The position numbers were made by a program, and so were the translations under genes. From Pleionea sp. CnH1-48 (GTDB lineage: Bacteria; Pseudomonadota; Gammaproteobacteria; Enterobacterales; Kangiellaceae): a stretch of 64,000 bases of DNA. Shown here in pieces: positions 44,751 to 53,603 of the stretch. The stretch is taken from the NCBI RefSeq assembly GCF_024124665.1, contig NZ_JAMXSB010000011.1:156669-220668 (forward strand). The letters run 5' to 3'. Position 1 is the first letter of the stretch. The number at the start of each line of letters is the position of its first letter. The notes under the pieces were generated by a model that saw only the letters and a list, made by a program, of their open reading frames with translations, did not search any database and was not told the origin of the DNA.

Positions 44751-45425
44751 CTAATAGTCGACAGAAACATACAGCGTTTCTTCCTCCGAGCAACTCCGCA
44801 ACAACTCATAGATATTCATCAATAACTCCTTAAAGTAGTCCAGCTGGTAATGCGAAGTATCATAATCGGTGATCCAGCCAAACCAGAAACTGATGACTTT
44901 CTCTGGCTCCTCGACTTCATAACGAGCCAATACCGCTTGCTGCCAAAGCTCTGCGATAGGCTCTAACTGCTCGGTACTCAGGTTCAATATTTCTTGTTGC
45001 AAATCATCAGAAAAAGAAAAAATTAATTCAGGGCAAATCCTTACATAACTGTGATTATTCAAGCCATCATGTAACTTGAGAATATTTGGCAGCTCTACCA
45101 ATGCGTTGGCACTTAACCCGTAAGTAGAATGGATTAATGGAGATCTAGACTTTACCTCTTCATATGTTTGGTTATGAAACTGATGCTCTTTTTCCGCTGT
45201 AATAATCACATTTCGACAATGTGTTTCTTCATACTCTTCATTTGAGCACGCAGAGATTAAGGAACCACAAGAGACATCAAAAAAGTTCGCGTTAATAAGA
45301 TCATGAAGAGTAATATCAGCTGAGGTTTTTCGTATAAAGTAACGCTCATCTGCAATGTCGAATCTTTCTTTAACATCAACAAGCTCGTTAAAAGCTTTTG
45401 TCTGCGGCCAATAGTAATAATTCAT
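44751..45425 (-). CDS. Hypothetical protein, about 224 aa
   Basis: I do not recognise this family. Acidic and soluble with no signal peptide or membrane helix. Aromatic-rich start (MNYYYWPQTKAFNELVDVKE), several Cys (FDVSCGSLISACSNEE), and a C-terminal half rich in Trp/Tyr/Glu (LWQQAVLARYEVEEPEKVIS; FWFGWITDYDTSHYQLDYFK). The ATG at 45425 has GAGG upstream; an in-frame GTG at 45431 is the alternative. It stands alone, marking the change from the flagellar region to accessory DNA. Confidence 0.65.
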   Translation of the reverse strand: MNYYYWPQTKAFNELVDVKERFDIADERYFIRKTSADITLHDLINANFFDVSCGSLISACSNEEYEETHCRNVIITAEKEHQFHNQTYEEVKSRSPLIHSTYGLSANALVELPNILKLHDGLNNHSYVRICPELIFSFSDDLQQEILNLSTEQLEPIAELWQQAVLARYEVEEPEKVISFWFGWITDYDTSHYQLDYFKELLMNIYELLRSCSEEETLYVSVDY

Positions 45426-45901
45426 TAACACCTCGAAGATACAAAATTTAGTGGTTGACTTACTTTAAAAACGCTTTATCATAGTGACTGAATTATCTAG
45501 TAAAACTCTTCTCCCTCCTTTATTTTCCTCACAAAAAAAAAGTCGCAGATAATAGTATTTTAATAGCCAGCCCTCAAGAGCTTTCTTCATTTAATAATGT
45601 ATTTTTTTAACTCGTCAAAAACTGATTGCTTTAAGTAAAGGTGTGAGTAACACTATCCAACCGATAGGAAATCAAATGTCGTTACAAACCTGTGTTAATT
45701 TCAACAAGAAAAAGCAAGATACAATACGGACATAAAAGCGTTATAAAAACTAGCACAGCACTAGCTTCCAGATAGTTAGAGAAAAATCAGAGAGTTATTC
45801 CTTACCGCTCTTAAACCATTCCAACTTGGATGTTTGAAAATTTAACTAAAATAGAGAATATCAGTGAGAGCTGATTTATGTGCTTAAGTTGCCGTAATTA
45901 G
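45426..45901. other. A/T-rich gap without a recognised gene
   Basis: No ORF of note. A sigma-70-like TTGACT (45455-45460), 16-base spacer, TATCAT (45477-45482) faces right, but nothing credible follows it on the plus strand and no terminator was found, so it may be chance. Confidence 0.4.
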
Positions 45902-46144
45902 CTAGGTGCAAATAGTGATTTGATTTTCGGAAAACCCTATTTCTTTAGCGACTCCAACCGCATAGTCCTGGCTAGGAAAAGAGTTTATTTTGTGGTTATC
46001 ATCCGTTAAAACATATCGAGCCAGCTTTGGGTTATCATGAGCATAGGTTACTAACATAAACTCTCCCCCGCTCAATGCCCTTACCTCACAATTATCAAGG
46101 TATCCAACAGCAAGCAAGTTTTGCGCCATTTTTAGGGTATGCAT
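45902..46144 (-). CDS. Small hypothetical protein, 80 aa
   Basis: Soluble, no signal peptide. Sequence LSGGEFMLVTYAHDNPKLAR followed by YVLTDDNHKINSFPSQDYAV suggests a compact alpha/beta fold, but no family is recognised. No good Shine-Dalgarno is seen before the ATG. Coding status is moderate. Confidence 0.45.
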   Translation of the reverse strand: MHTLKMAQNLLAVGYLDNCEVRALSGGEFMLVTYAHDNPKLARYVLTDDNHKINSFPSQDYAVGVAKEIGFSENQITICT

Positions 46145-46269
46145 AGGGAGAAACCAAAGCTAATAGTTCATCCAAGATACGCCTAATAGAGGCCGAAGTA
46201 AATATCATTCAGTGGGTAGAGAGTTGCAGCCTCTTCGCATAATACGTACATCAAAGGCCACAATTCAAC

Positions 46270-46578
46270 TTAATCGAGCAACGAACTGATACCCTGATCA
46301 ATCCCAGCATCACCAACAGCAGACGTGATATCCTCTACATCTTTTTGCTTGCCATACAACGCGAGATAAAGAAAATAGGAACTAATGAGCAAAGAAGTTA
46401 CCCCTCCAACAATCCAGGCTACCGATATACCTTCTGACACTCCATTAAAACCACAATAGAGAGTTAAGCCATAAAACAAAGCAGCCAACAACAACACAAA
46501 ATATCGACTGAATGTCCAACGTAATACTTTAACTTTCTTAGTCCTCTTATTCCGTGATCGATTCTTACGCTTTCCCAT
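46270..46578 (-). CDS. Small membrane protein with two helices, 102 aa
   Basis: Very basic N-terminus (MGKRKNRSRNKRTKKVKVLR), then membrane helices at about 22-44 (YFVLLLAALFYGLTLYCGF) and 50-75 (SVAWIVGGVTSLLISSYFLY), and an acidic tail. The ATG at 46578 has AAGGAGA at good spacing, and is chosen over 46608. By the positive-inside rule the N-terminus is cytoplasmic. Function unknown; part of a run of small membrane or lipoprotein genes. Confidence 0.6.
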   Translation of the reverse strand: MGKRKNRSRNKRTKKVKVLRWTFSRYFVLLLAALFYGLTLYCGFNGVSEGISVAWIVGGVTSLLISSYFLYLALYGKQKDVEDITSAVGDAGIDQGISSLLD

Positions 46579-46610
46579 AACTTTCTCCTTACTTACAAGT
46601 TGCGACAATC

Positions 46611-46799
46611 CTATTGCCTCAATACAACTAATGCTTTTGCCGCATCAACCAATCCCAGGAACGATTGATAAACTTCCTTCTCAATATCTTCGTTAAAATC
46701 AATAGAAGGCTTGTGTTTAATGCTTTTACAGCTGGTTAAAAACACAGCCAATAATCCAACGACAATACTTCTTAAAATAATATTTATATGACTTTCCAA
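46611..46799 (-). CDS. Small predicted lipoprotein, 62 aa
   Basis: Signal with lipobox GLLAVFLTSCKSIK (Cys at about 24), then a short acidic region. The only in-frame start giving the full signal is TTG at 46799 and no strong Shine-Dalgarno is seen, so the start is uncertain. It lies 32 bp upstream of the two-helix membrane protein gene and could be co-transcribed. Confidence 0.5.
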   Translation of the reverse strand: MESHINIILRSIVVGLLAVFLTSCKSIKHKPSIDFNEDIEKEVYQSFLGLVDAAKALVVLRQ

Positions 46800-46822
46800 A
46801 TTTTAAACAAATAGCAGAGCCA

Positions 46823-47248
46823 CTAGCTCTCTAACAATATCATTTCGTGGGCCTGTTTAACCAACTTAGATTGCTTAAGCATTTTTATCCCAAAGAATGT
46901 AAAGACAATCCCAACTAATACAGGAATTGTTGCAATACCAACCAGTGTAAACAGCCACCCAAAAGCTTTTAATACTTTTGCTTCACTATGGCTAACAATA
47001 TTTTTTGTTTTGTTCTTAAATGATAAGGCTTTAAACAGTCCATTCTCAGTGATACCCGCGATAACGCAAGTGTCTCCATCTTCTAGAATAATACTATCTT
47101 TAGAACGAAACTCTATCGAGCGTCCATCCAGTTCAAAGACGGCGATTTGAGCTGTTGATGTACCATTCTCACTGCCAGAAACGTCCGTCGAAAATCGAAT
47201 TTTAGAAACCTGTCCTTCCAGTTTTTCCACTCTTTTTATCCTTATCAT
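46823..47248 (-). CDS. Membrane-anchored hypothetical protein, 141 aa
   Basis: N-terminal beta-rich part (IRIKRVEKLEGQVSKIRFST; FELDGRSIEFRSKDSIILED; GDTCVIAGI) followed by a long hydrophobic stretch at about 95-125 (FGWLFTLVGIATIPVLVGIV, FTFFGIKML). The soluble half looks like an OB- or NfeD-like beta barrel, which is a weak impression only. ATG at 47248 (an in-frame TTG precedes it). Confidence 0.55.
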   Translation of the reverse strand: MIRIKRVEKLEGQVSKIRFSTDVSGSENGTSTAQIAVFELDGRSIEFRSKDSIILEDGDTCVIAGITENGLFKALSFKNKTKNIVSHSEAKVLKAFGWLFTLVGIATIPVLVGIVFTFFGIKMLKQSKLVKQAHEMILLES

Positions 47249-47344
47249 CAAAGAGCAATCACTTCATTACGATAGCTCTGAAACTTCGATAAGTGCTCAA
47301 ATATCAATCAAAAAGCCCGCTTATCTACCGAATCAGTAATACTT

Positions 47345-48532
47345 TCATAATCGGCAACTACGAGCAACCCCTTTCACAAAATCACCGAGCAAAGCTTCTG
47401 CTGATCGCACATAGTTAAATATTTTTACCTCTCCAATAACACCAGGAAACAAAGCAGAGGCTGATGAAGAGCGACTGCCTATGCGTAGTTGCTGTTCGGT
47501 TGTTAACGAACCAGCTCGAGTGGTCGGGTCGAATACTTTAACCAGTGTGCCATCTACATAAAACTTTAAACCCTGTTTATCATCGCGGTCGACTGTGATG
47601 GCGACATGGTGCCATTGATTATCAGCAACAAAACTTTTTGAATAAAAATTAGTACATGAAGATAGTTCAGGTTCTGGTAGACAGCGCCATTGGCCTTTAC
47701 CATCAGCCAACTGCATTCCCAAGACGCCATCCTTTATATGAACATTAAAGCCTCTGACATTGCCCTCAATTCTTTCGTTTCGCTTGTCGACAATAACGGC
47801 AGTACCCTTTGCATCTGTCTTAATCCATGCGCTAATGGAAAAATCATGAACACCGATCTCAGCGATGGGATGATTATCGACTTCAATATAATCATCAACA
47901 CCATCAAGACAGAATGCTCGGTGTTTATCCCTTGGTGCCAAGGTTACATTCTGATTAACAACATAATCCTGCTTAATTTTAAATGAAGGATCTTGATCTT
48001 CATGAGTATCATATTGATATTCATTAAAAGCTAAGCCACCAATGGCAGATATTAAGGCACCACCTAATACAAAAAAGCCTACTTTTTTGCCACTAGGCTG
48101 CTCGGTATTTAACAGGTCTTCTTTAATATCCCCCTCTTTAATATCATCCTCTTTATTTTCGAAAGCATCCCGAGCACTCTTCGGCAAAGGTTCAATCACA
48201 TCACTTTCACTCATTAACTCGACTTGCGCTTCTAAAACATAGCCTCTCTTAGGTATCGTTTTAATACAACTTTCACCCGAGGAGTCTACATCCAAAATTT
48301 TTCTTAACAACGCAATGTTTCGATTAAGAGAACTATTACTGACGATTCTATCTTGCCAAACTTTTTCAATTATCTCCTCTCGTAATACCAATTCCCCTTT
48401 CTTTTCTATTAGTATTAAAAGTACTGCCATGACTCTTGGCTCTAAAGAGTGATTGATTCCTTCACGACTTATCCTGTTTAGTCGAAAATTGATTAACCAC
48501 TTATTCATTAAATATGTTTGTTTATTATTCAT
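47345..48532 (-). CDS. CadC/ToxR-type membrane-bound regulator with C-terminal LamG-like domain
   Basis: 395 aa, three parts. (1) N-terminal winged helix of the OmpR/CadC type at about 8-105: LEPRVMAVLLILIEKKGELV, REEIIEKVWQDRIVSNSSLN, KTIPKRGYVLEAQVEL. (2) A charged linker and one membrane helix at about 151-168 (VGFFVLGGALISAIGGLA). (3) A periplasmic concanavalin-A/LamG fold at about 205-390: RAFCLDGVDDYIEVDNHPIA, FSISAWIKTDAKGTAVIVDK, WHHVAITVDRDDKQGLKFYV, GVIGEVKIFNYVRSAEALLG. This is a one-component transmembrane regulator whose sensor part looks glycan- or ligand-binding. Likely targets are the neighbouring cell-surface genes, which is inference. Confidence 0.8.
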   Translation of the reverse strand: MNNKQTYLMNKWLINFRLNRISREGINHSLEPRVMAVLLILIEKKGELVLREEIIEKVWQDRIVSNSSLNRNIALLRKILDVDSSGESCIKTIPKRGYVLEAQVELMSESDVIEPLPKSARDAFENKEDDIKEGDIKEDLLNTEQPSGKKVGFFVLGGALISAIGGLAFNEYQYDTHEDQDPSFKIKQDYVVNQNVTLAPRDKHRAFCLDGVDDYIEVDNHPIAEIGVHDFSISAWIKTDAKGTAVIVDKRNERIEGNVRGFNVHIKDGVLGMQLADGKGQWRCLPEPELSSCTNFYSKSFVADNQWHHVAITVDRDDKQGLKFYVDGTLVKVFDPTTRAGSLTTEQQLRIGSRSSSASALFPGVIGEVKIFNYVRSAEALLGDFVKGVARSCRL

Positions 48533-48842
48533 ACTTTGTAGGTAGTATAAGTTTATGCGACGCGAGTATATATACGGAGGTTGGCTACTTTCAACAACAG
48601 GCTAAAAATAATCCGTAGCGCCATTCAAATGATAAAACTAAACGCAACGTGATAATGACAATATAAAACGCTAAAAGGTTACATCCAAGATAATTTTAAA
48701 AGAGAGGCTTCTTCTAGGTACTTTTAACAAATTTGACGGAAAAAATATCAAAATGAGAACAACAATTTCCTTTGAAAGCCCAAACGGTAATTTTGAGCCA
48801 AAAGCATATATTCTCTAAGTCCATTTAGATCAAATAATCATC
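48533..48842. other. Intergenic stretch upstream of the CadC-like regulator
   Basis: 310 bp, A/T-rich. It must contain the regulator's promoter, but no strong box stands out. No repeat or RNA gene seen. Confidence 0.4.
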
Positions 48843-48867
48843 AAAAAGGGCTGACTTTTGTCAGCCC
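48843..48867 (-). terminator. Rho-independent terminator of the FnIII/MACPF-like gene
   Basis: On the minus strand GGGCTGAC - AAAA - GTCAGCCC followed by TTTTT, 24 bp after the stop codon of the 48891-51287 gene. Confidence 0.93.
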
Positions 48868-48890
48868 GTATAACTTTTAATTATGGCAAC

Positions 48891-51287
48891 TTATTGGAAT
48901 AATGGTGTGTATGAAGGACAACGTCCCATCATTTCGACCGCCAGCTCAATCCATGCTTTGCTGCCTCCAATACGCTTGGTACACGCCTGAATATCACTTC
49001 GCAAACACTTCTTCCCGTTGCTGGTGACAACATTAAAGCTATCTTGGTGAGCTCCACTTCCTGGGCTGTGCTTTTTCAAAACTTCACCAAAGCCTAACCC
49101 TACTCCAAGGTTGTATCCTCGCAAGTTATCTTCCACACATGCATTTTCAGGCAAGCAAACCAGCTCGTCCAAATCAACACATTTTTTGTTCCACACGCCA
49201 CCCGTCACTTCTCTCTTGCCGAAGTTTTCGTAAACCGTTTCTTCTTTCCATTTAGGAACCAGTTCGGTCAACTTATCGTTCAACAAGATATTATTAGGTA
49301 GTGGACTGGGGTTCGTTGGATCGTTGGGTCCACGAGTATAATAATCATAAGGATGCTTACAACTGTCCCACAGAGTATGGTCGAAGCAAGCTTTTTTCGC
49401 CGACTCTAACTCTTTGGCCGCCTGTGTACATCCCTGTGTGTCAATACGATCAGAATCCGCATTATAAAGTTCAGCAGTTTGACAACGTTTCTCACGCTCA
49501 ATATCCATACTCATCCAGCGCCCCATGTTTTGATAGTGGGGGAACCAATCCGCATAAATAGCATCTCTAGGATGGCCTGCGAATTCGAATGGAATTGGAT
49601 AAGGTCGAGTTTTCAGATCAAGTGCTTGCAAGTTATCATCATTTAGCAGAGACACCCACTCCCGATATTTCTCTGGGAAGTTGCTTATGTTAATAGTCGG
49701 TGCGAACCCTTCTGGCCCACCCCATGCGTAAGCTTTAACAGAAAGTTTCGAAGCTGTTAAAACATTAATCTGAGCTTGAGTTAGATCTCTGGCATGGCCA
49801 GCACTTAACACCGAGTTCAAAATTAAATCGATTTGACTGCTATAATATTCTCTTTCAGATTTTGCAAACGTTTTTGCATCATATGAAAATACCAGATAAA
49901 TATGTGCTCCTAACTCTACTTCTGATACATATTCATCACCACAAAGACCACGGAATTCATGTTTCGCAGTTTCGTCGTTAGGCTTCAATACCTTCGAAAC
50001 GTATTCAGGTTTGATGACTTCGTTACCACCAATAGAGGTTGACCAGTTTTCGAGATAGTTCTTCCATCGCATAACAAAGTATTCTTTTTGGTCGTCAGCA
50101 ACGGATTCTAAAAATCGCTGCTTATCTTCTACAAAGCCAGCCAAAAAGCTATCCTTGATAAAAGTAAGTCCAGTTGACTCTCTCACTGCAAACAATTGGT
50201 ATAAAAGTTTAGTCGACGTAATATGCTTATATTCGTAATCGTCACTGAGTCTTGTAGGTTGTTTAATGACTTCGAAACCATTTTGCTCTGTATCGATACA
50301 GACATCATGGAAAGCATCGCCAATCACGTTGTAGCCCTGTCCAAGATTGTAGGTTCTATCATCGCCCGTCACTCTTAACGTACCATTTGAGCCAACAATA
50401 GGGTATGAGCCTTTGCGAGAGGCAAACGAAGGTGTGCTTTGTGCGTAATTGTCCACTTGCTGTTCATAATCTTTTAAAAAAGCATACTTATTGTGGAGAT
50501 CGACTTTGGCAAGTTTATTAATGATTCCATAATGCCCACTCTGATAGGGGCTACAACCATCACTGTTGCACGCACGGACTCTGAAACGGTAGGAGCCATT
50601 ACTGAGATCCAACTCTATCTCTGTTGACGCCCCCTGATATATTGATGTCCAGGACTGACCATGATTCATTTGCTCAAGCTGATAGGAGATTCCAGCCGCT
50701 AACACAGGTGACCAACTGACCTTTAGCTTTTCTTTACCACTGTAATCAGAATAAAGAATCGCCGATGGAGCAGTTGGAACCGCAGTGACTTGAATGGTTC
50801 CACTATATCGGTAACCACTACATCCATTATCATTACACGCTTTTACACGATACAGATAAGAACCTGAGCTTTGACCTGTTACCTGATAATTAAAACGATA
50901 CCCAGAGAAAACAGGACTCCATAAGGCACCGTTTTTACGTTCCAGTCGATATTGGTTAGCACCAGCCGACGCTCCCCAGGTGACCTGATAGTTACCCGTA
51001 GAACTCGTTGATGGAACGCTAATATTCGACGGTGTGGTTGGTGGATTGTCCCCTCCACATCGTGTTGTTGACAGTCTTTCTGTAGCAGATGACGCTTGAT
51101 CGGCTGTCTCTGCCATTTGCGGTAAGCAAATATCATCGATAATGCCACGAGATAATGAAGTTGCCTTGTCAGACGAAGCTAATTCGGTGGCCAATGCTAC
51201 TTGCGAGCAAGATGCTGCTAATAGTATAGAACCCAACCCTTTAGCTAAGGCTGCTGGTGTGCCTTTGGATGGACTAAAGTTAAACAT
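48891..51287 (-). CDS. Secreted protein with FnIII repeats and a possible MACPF/CDC-like domain
   Basis: 798 aa. Signal peptide (AKGLGSILLAASCSQVALAT). Two fibronectin-III-like repeats at about 85-170 and 175-265, sharing the pattern YQLEQMNHGQSW / YRLERKNGALWS and YRVKACNDNGCS / FRVRACNSDGCS. Then a large domain (about 270-560) with GYNVIGDAFHDVC and FRGLCGDEYVSEVELGAHIY followed by LVFSYDA, a GD-[YF]-V-x-x-x-x-x-G pattern like that of membrane-attack/cholesterol-dependent-cytolysin folds. A Cys-rich C-terminal part (about 570-798) follows. The ATG at 51287 has GGGGA upstream. If the MACPF reading holds it would be pore-forming; otherwise an unknown Cys-rich exoprotein. Confidence 0.6.
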   Translation of the reverse strand: MFNFSPSKGTPAALAKGLGSILLAASCSQVALATELASSDKATSLSRGIIDDICLPQMAETADQASSATERLSTTRCGGDNPPTTPSNISVPSTSSTGNYQVTWGASAGANQYRLERKNGALWSPVFSGYRFNYQVTGQSSGSYLYRVKACNDNGCSGYRYSGTIQVTAVPTAPSAILYSDYSGKEKLKVSWSPVLAAGISYQLEQMNHGQSWTSIYQGASTEIELDLSNGSYRFRVRACNSDGCSPYQSGHYGIINKLAKVDLHNKYAFLKDYEQQVDNYAQSTPSFASRKGSYPIVGSNGTLRVTGDDRTYNLGQGYNVIGDAFHDVCIDTEQNGFEVIKQPTRLSDDYEYKHITSTKLLYQLFAVRESTGLTFIKDSFLAGFVEDKQRFLESVADDQKEYFVMRWKNYLENWSTSIGGNEVIKPEYVSKVLKPNDETAKHEFRGLCGDEYVSEVELGAHIYLVFSYDAKTFAKSEREYYSSQIDLILNSVLSAGHARDLTQAQINVLTASKLSVKAYAWGGPEGFAPTINISNFPEKYREWVSLLNDDNLQALDLKTRPYPIPFEFAGHPRDAIYADWFPHYQNMGRWMSMDIEREKRCQTAELYNADSDRIDTQGCTQAAKELESAKKACFDHTLWDSCKHPYDYYTRGPNDPTNPSPLPNNILLNDKLTELVPKWKEETVYENFGKREVTGGVWNKKCVDLDELVCLPENACVEDNLRGYNLGVGLGFGEVLKKHSPGSGAHQDSFNVVTSNGKKCLRSDIQACTKRIGGSKAWIELAVEMMGRCPSYTPLFQ

Positions 51288-51645
51288 AATGTTCCCCATA
51301 ATTTTCTTAAATTTACCTATTATTAATAAAAGCTGCTCTTCCCATGTCAGCGATTGTCATCCTGCTTAAAAATGTTGAACAATGAAATAGAGTAAAACTT
51401 AGGTCTTCATTAAGTTATTAGTAAGCGTCTTAGCAGAAGCTTAGTTAGATATTAAGTTTTGCTTAAGGAAGTAGCTTAAGGCCCCGTGGTTAAAGGCGTC
51501 GGACAAAATGAACCTTGCTACTCAAATTAACAATTCAAGCAACTTTTTTTAGGCAATAAAGTTTAAATAACAGCCAACATATTGAAATGAGTTCAACTGT
51601 CTATTGTTAACGGTGTAAGATAAGGTTCAAAAAAAGGAAATGATG
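51288..51645. other. Divergent promoter region without a gene
   Basis: 358 bp between divergent genes; it must contain promoters both ways. I see no operator-like palindrome or RNA gene. Confidence 0.4.
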
Positions 51646-52611
51646 ATGAAACTCTTCCACCATAAACGAAAAATTCTTGGGTTAATACTTACTGTCACTA
51701 GCCTCTCGGCATTCGCCGAACAATTGCCAGCTTTGTTTATTAACCAACAAGTTTATCTGGAACCTCAACTCACCAACGGTACAAAAGTTCGTTTTTTCAC
51801 CGATACGGGAGGTGGTTGGAACGTCATTAGCAAGGAGCTGTTAGAAAAGTACAACTGGCCTATTCACAAGAAAAAGTCGGGCGACGGTTTCACCGAGCTA
51901 ACGCCCATGCCGAGCTTTAAAAAAGGTCATTCGATTCCTGCGGGTGATCAGCATAATTTTATGGAAGGCAAACTCTTTATTGCAACACAAGCCAAGATTG
52001 CTCGAGGTGCTAATTACCAGGGCTTTTTAGGTGGACGCTGGCACGCCGGAAAAATCTTAAAATACGACTATCCCAAACAAACTTTGTCGCAAATATCTAA
52101 AAACGAAGTAGCTCAAATCAAAGCCATTCACACACAGCCTTTAGGGTTTCAAAAAAATGATCAAGGAGCCTACACCACGGCCTTCCCAAGCATTGACTTA
52201 ATCATTGATGGGCAAACTCACCCTATGCTGTTTGATACAGGTGCAACCGTTCATTTATCTAAAGAAGCTCAGCATCAACTAAAAGTGCAAGGGGAACGAG
52301 CTGGTACTTCTTATATGGCTGCATCGGTTTTTGATCAATGGGCAAAAAAACACCCAGATTGGCTTGTGATTGATAAAGCCGATATCTTGCTGGACGAGCC
52401 GATGATACAAGTTCCTAAAGTGACATTAGGAAACATTACATTGGGCCCCGTTTGGTTTACTCGTCGGCAAGATAAAAACTTCCATGAATACATGTCGAAA
52501 TTTATGGATCGAAAAATTGACGGTGCTATCGGAGGCTCTTTGTTGCAGTACTTGTCTTTTGTCATTGATTACCCCAAAGAACAACTGCATATTCTTGAAG
52601 TAAGGCAATAG
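51646..52611 (+). CDS. Retropepsin-like aspartic protease, periplasmic, two DTG motifs
   Basis: 321 aa. Signal peptide ILGLILTVTSLSAFAEQ. Two active-site-like motifs: FFTDTGGGWNVIS at about residue 52 and LFDTGATVHLS at about 200, each in a hydrophobic strand context (VRFFTDTGG; PMLFDTGAT), and a C-terminal IDGAIGGSLLQYLSFVIDYP like the flap/dimer strand of retropepsins. A single-chain pepsin-like layout is possible. Three ATGs lie in a row; the third (51646) is best spaced from AAGGA. A short, likely coupled gap leads to the next gene. Confidence 0.7.
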   Translation: MKLFHHKRKILGLILTVTSLSAFAEQLPALFINQQVYLEPQLTNGTKVRFFTDTGGGWNVISKELLEKYNWPIHKKKSGDGFTELTPMPSFKKGHSIPAGDQHNFMEGKLFIATQAKIARGANYQGFLGGRWHAGKILKYDYPKQTLSQISKNEVAQIKAIHTQPLGFQKNDQGAYTTAFPSIDLIIDGQTHPMLFDTGATVHLSKEAQHQLKVQGERAGTSYMAASVFDQWAKKHPDWLVIDKADILLDEPMIQVPKVTLGNITLGPVWFTRRQDKNFHEYMSKFMDRKIDGAIGGSLLQYLSFVIDYPKEQLHILEVRQ

Positions 52612-52622
52612 AAACAAACATT

Positions 52623-53171
52623 ATGAGTTACGATATAAAAGAAATCACCGCTTTAATAAAAGAAGCCGCTCGTTCGGCATTTACTCAAATCAAAGAACAA
52701 CATCCGTCGGAGCATTTTTTTGCTTATGCTCTGACAACTCTGGATGATGTATGCTACGTCAGCGCCAGCGTTAACTCCGAACAAAATGTTCAGGCACTCA
52801 TGCAAGAACAGAATTTACCCAAGGAAAACTCTGAAACGGTTTATTATCGGTGGAGTCCCTGCGAATGGGGTAAGTTTGAATATATTAAACCAGAATGCTT
52901 CGGACCCGTTGACGATATTTTACAACAAGCCTACGACGGACTAGACGATGAAAACGATGAGTTCGATAGCTATCGCAGCGACATACTCGACGCCATGATG
53001 GCCGCTCTGGAAGAACTCGACAAAGAAGGTTTTTGGGGGTCAGGCAAAGCGCGAGAAGAAGTTACAGTGTTTACTACAATCTATGACTCTTTTGATGCCG
53101 AAGCCATTGAACAAACTTCTATTAAGCGCCTCAACCCAAAACTCAGCTATCAAAAATTTAATCAAGCCTGA
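52623..53171 (+). CDS. DUF4303-like protein
   Basis: 182 aa, acidic, cytoplasmic. The pattern HFFAYALTTLDDVCYVSASV, YYRWSPCEWGKFEYIKPECF and VFTTIYDSFDAEAIEQTSIK matches what I recall of the DUF4303 family, whose function is unknown and which is often seen near toxin/immunity loci. It follows the aspartic protease gene by 11 bp. Confidence 0.65.
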   Translation: MSYDIKEITALIKEAARSAFTQIKEQHPSEHFFAYALTTLDDVCYVSASVNSEQNVQALMQEQNLPKENSETVYYRWSPCEWGKFEYIKPECFGPVDDILQQAYDGLDDENDEFDSYRSDILDAMMAALEELDKEGFWGSGKAREEVTVFTTIYDSFDAEAIEQTSIKRLNPKLSYQKFNQA

Positions 53172-53603
53172 TAATTTTCATTGGCGACAAACGCTATCGA
53201 AAAACAACGATTTCAGGCTGGTTAATAGCCTAAAATAAAAGCCAGACACGCAAGTCTATTTGTTCAAAGCAGGCAGAACGGATTCGTCGTAAGGCTTAAT
53301 GTAAAAATTCACCTTTTTGATCTTCTATTGATTTTTCCGCAACTTCAAAAACCACCATGTTACCAAGCAAGCATCTCTAATTTAGCAGTAACCCATTGAA
53401 AAAGAAGGGGTATTTCTTCGGGGAACAAACCTGACTGAAGTCCTTTTAAATTTTGTGGTTTACAAACATCCTAAGAGTATAAAACTTAAACTAAACAGGT
53501 CACTCATTACAACTATTTGCATTTTATTATTTAAACTGTAATATACCGCACCTCAAAATCTACCCACTTTATTCAATCATCGCCACATAACGGGAGTTAT
53601 TAG
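53172..53603. other. 432-bp gap without a recognised gene
   Basis: No ORF, repeat or RNA gene recognised. It carries the upstream region of the lectin/Vps62 gene, whose ATG is preceded by GGGAG. Confidence 0.4.
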
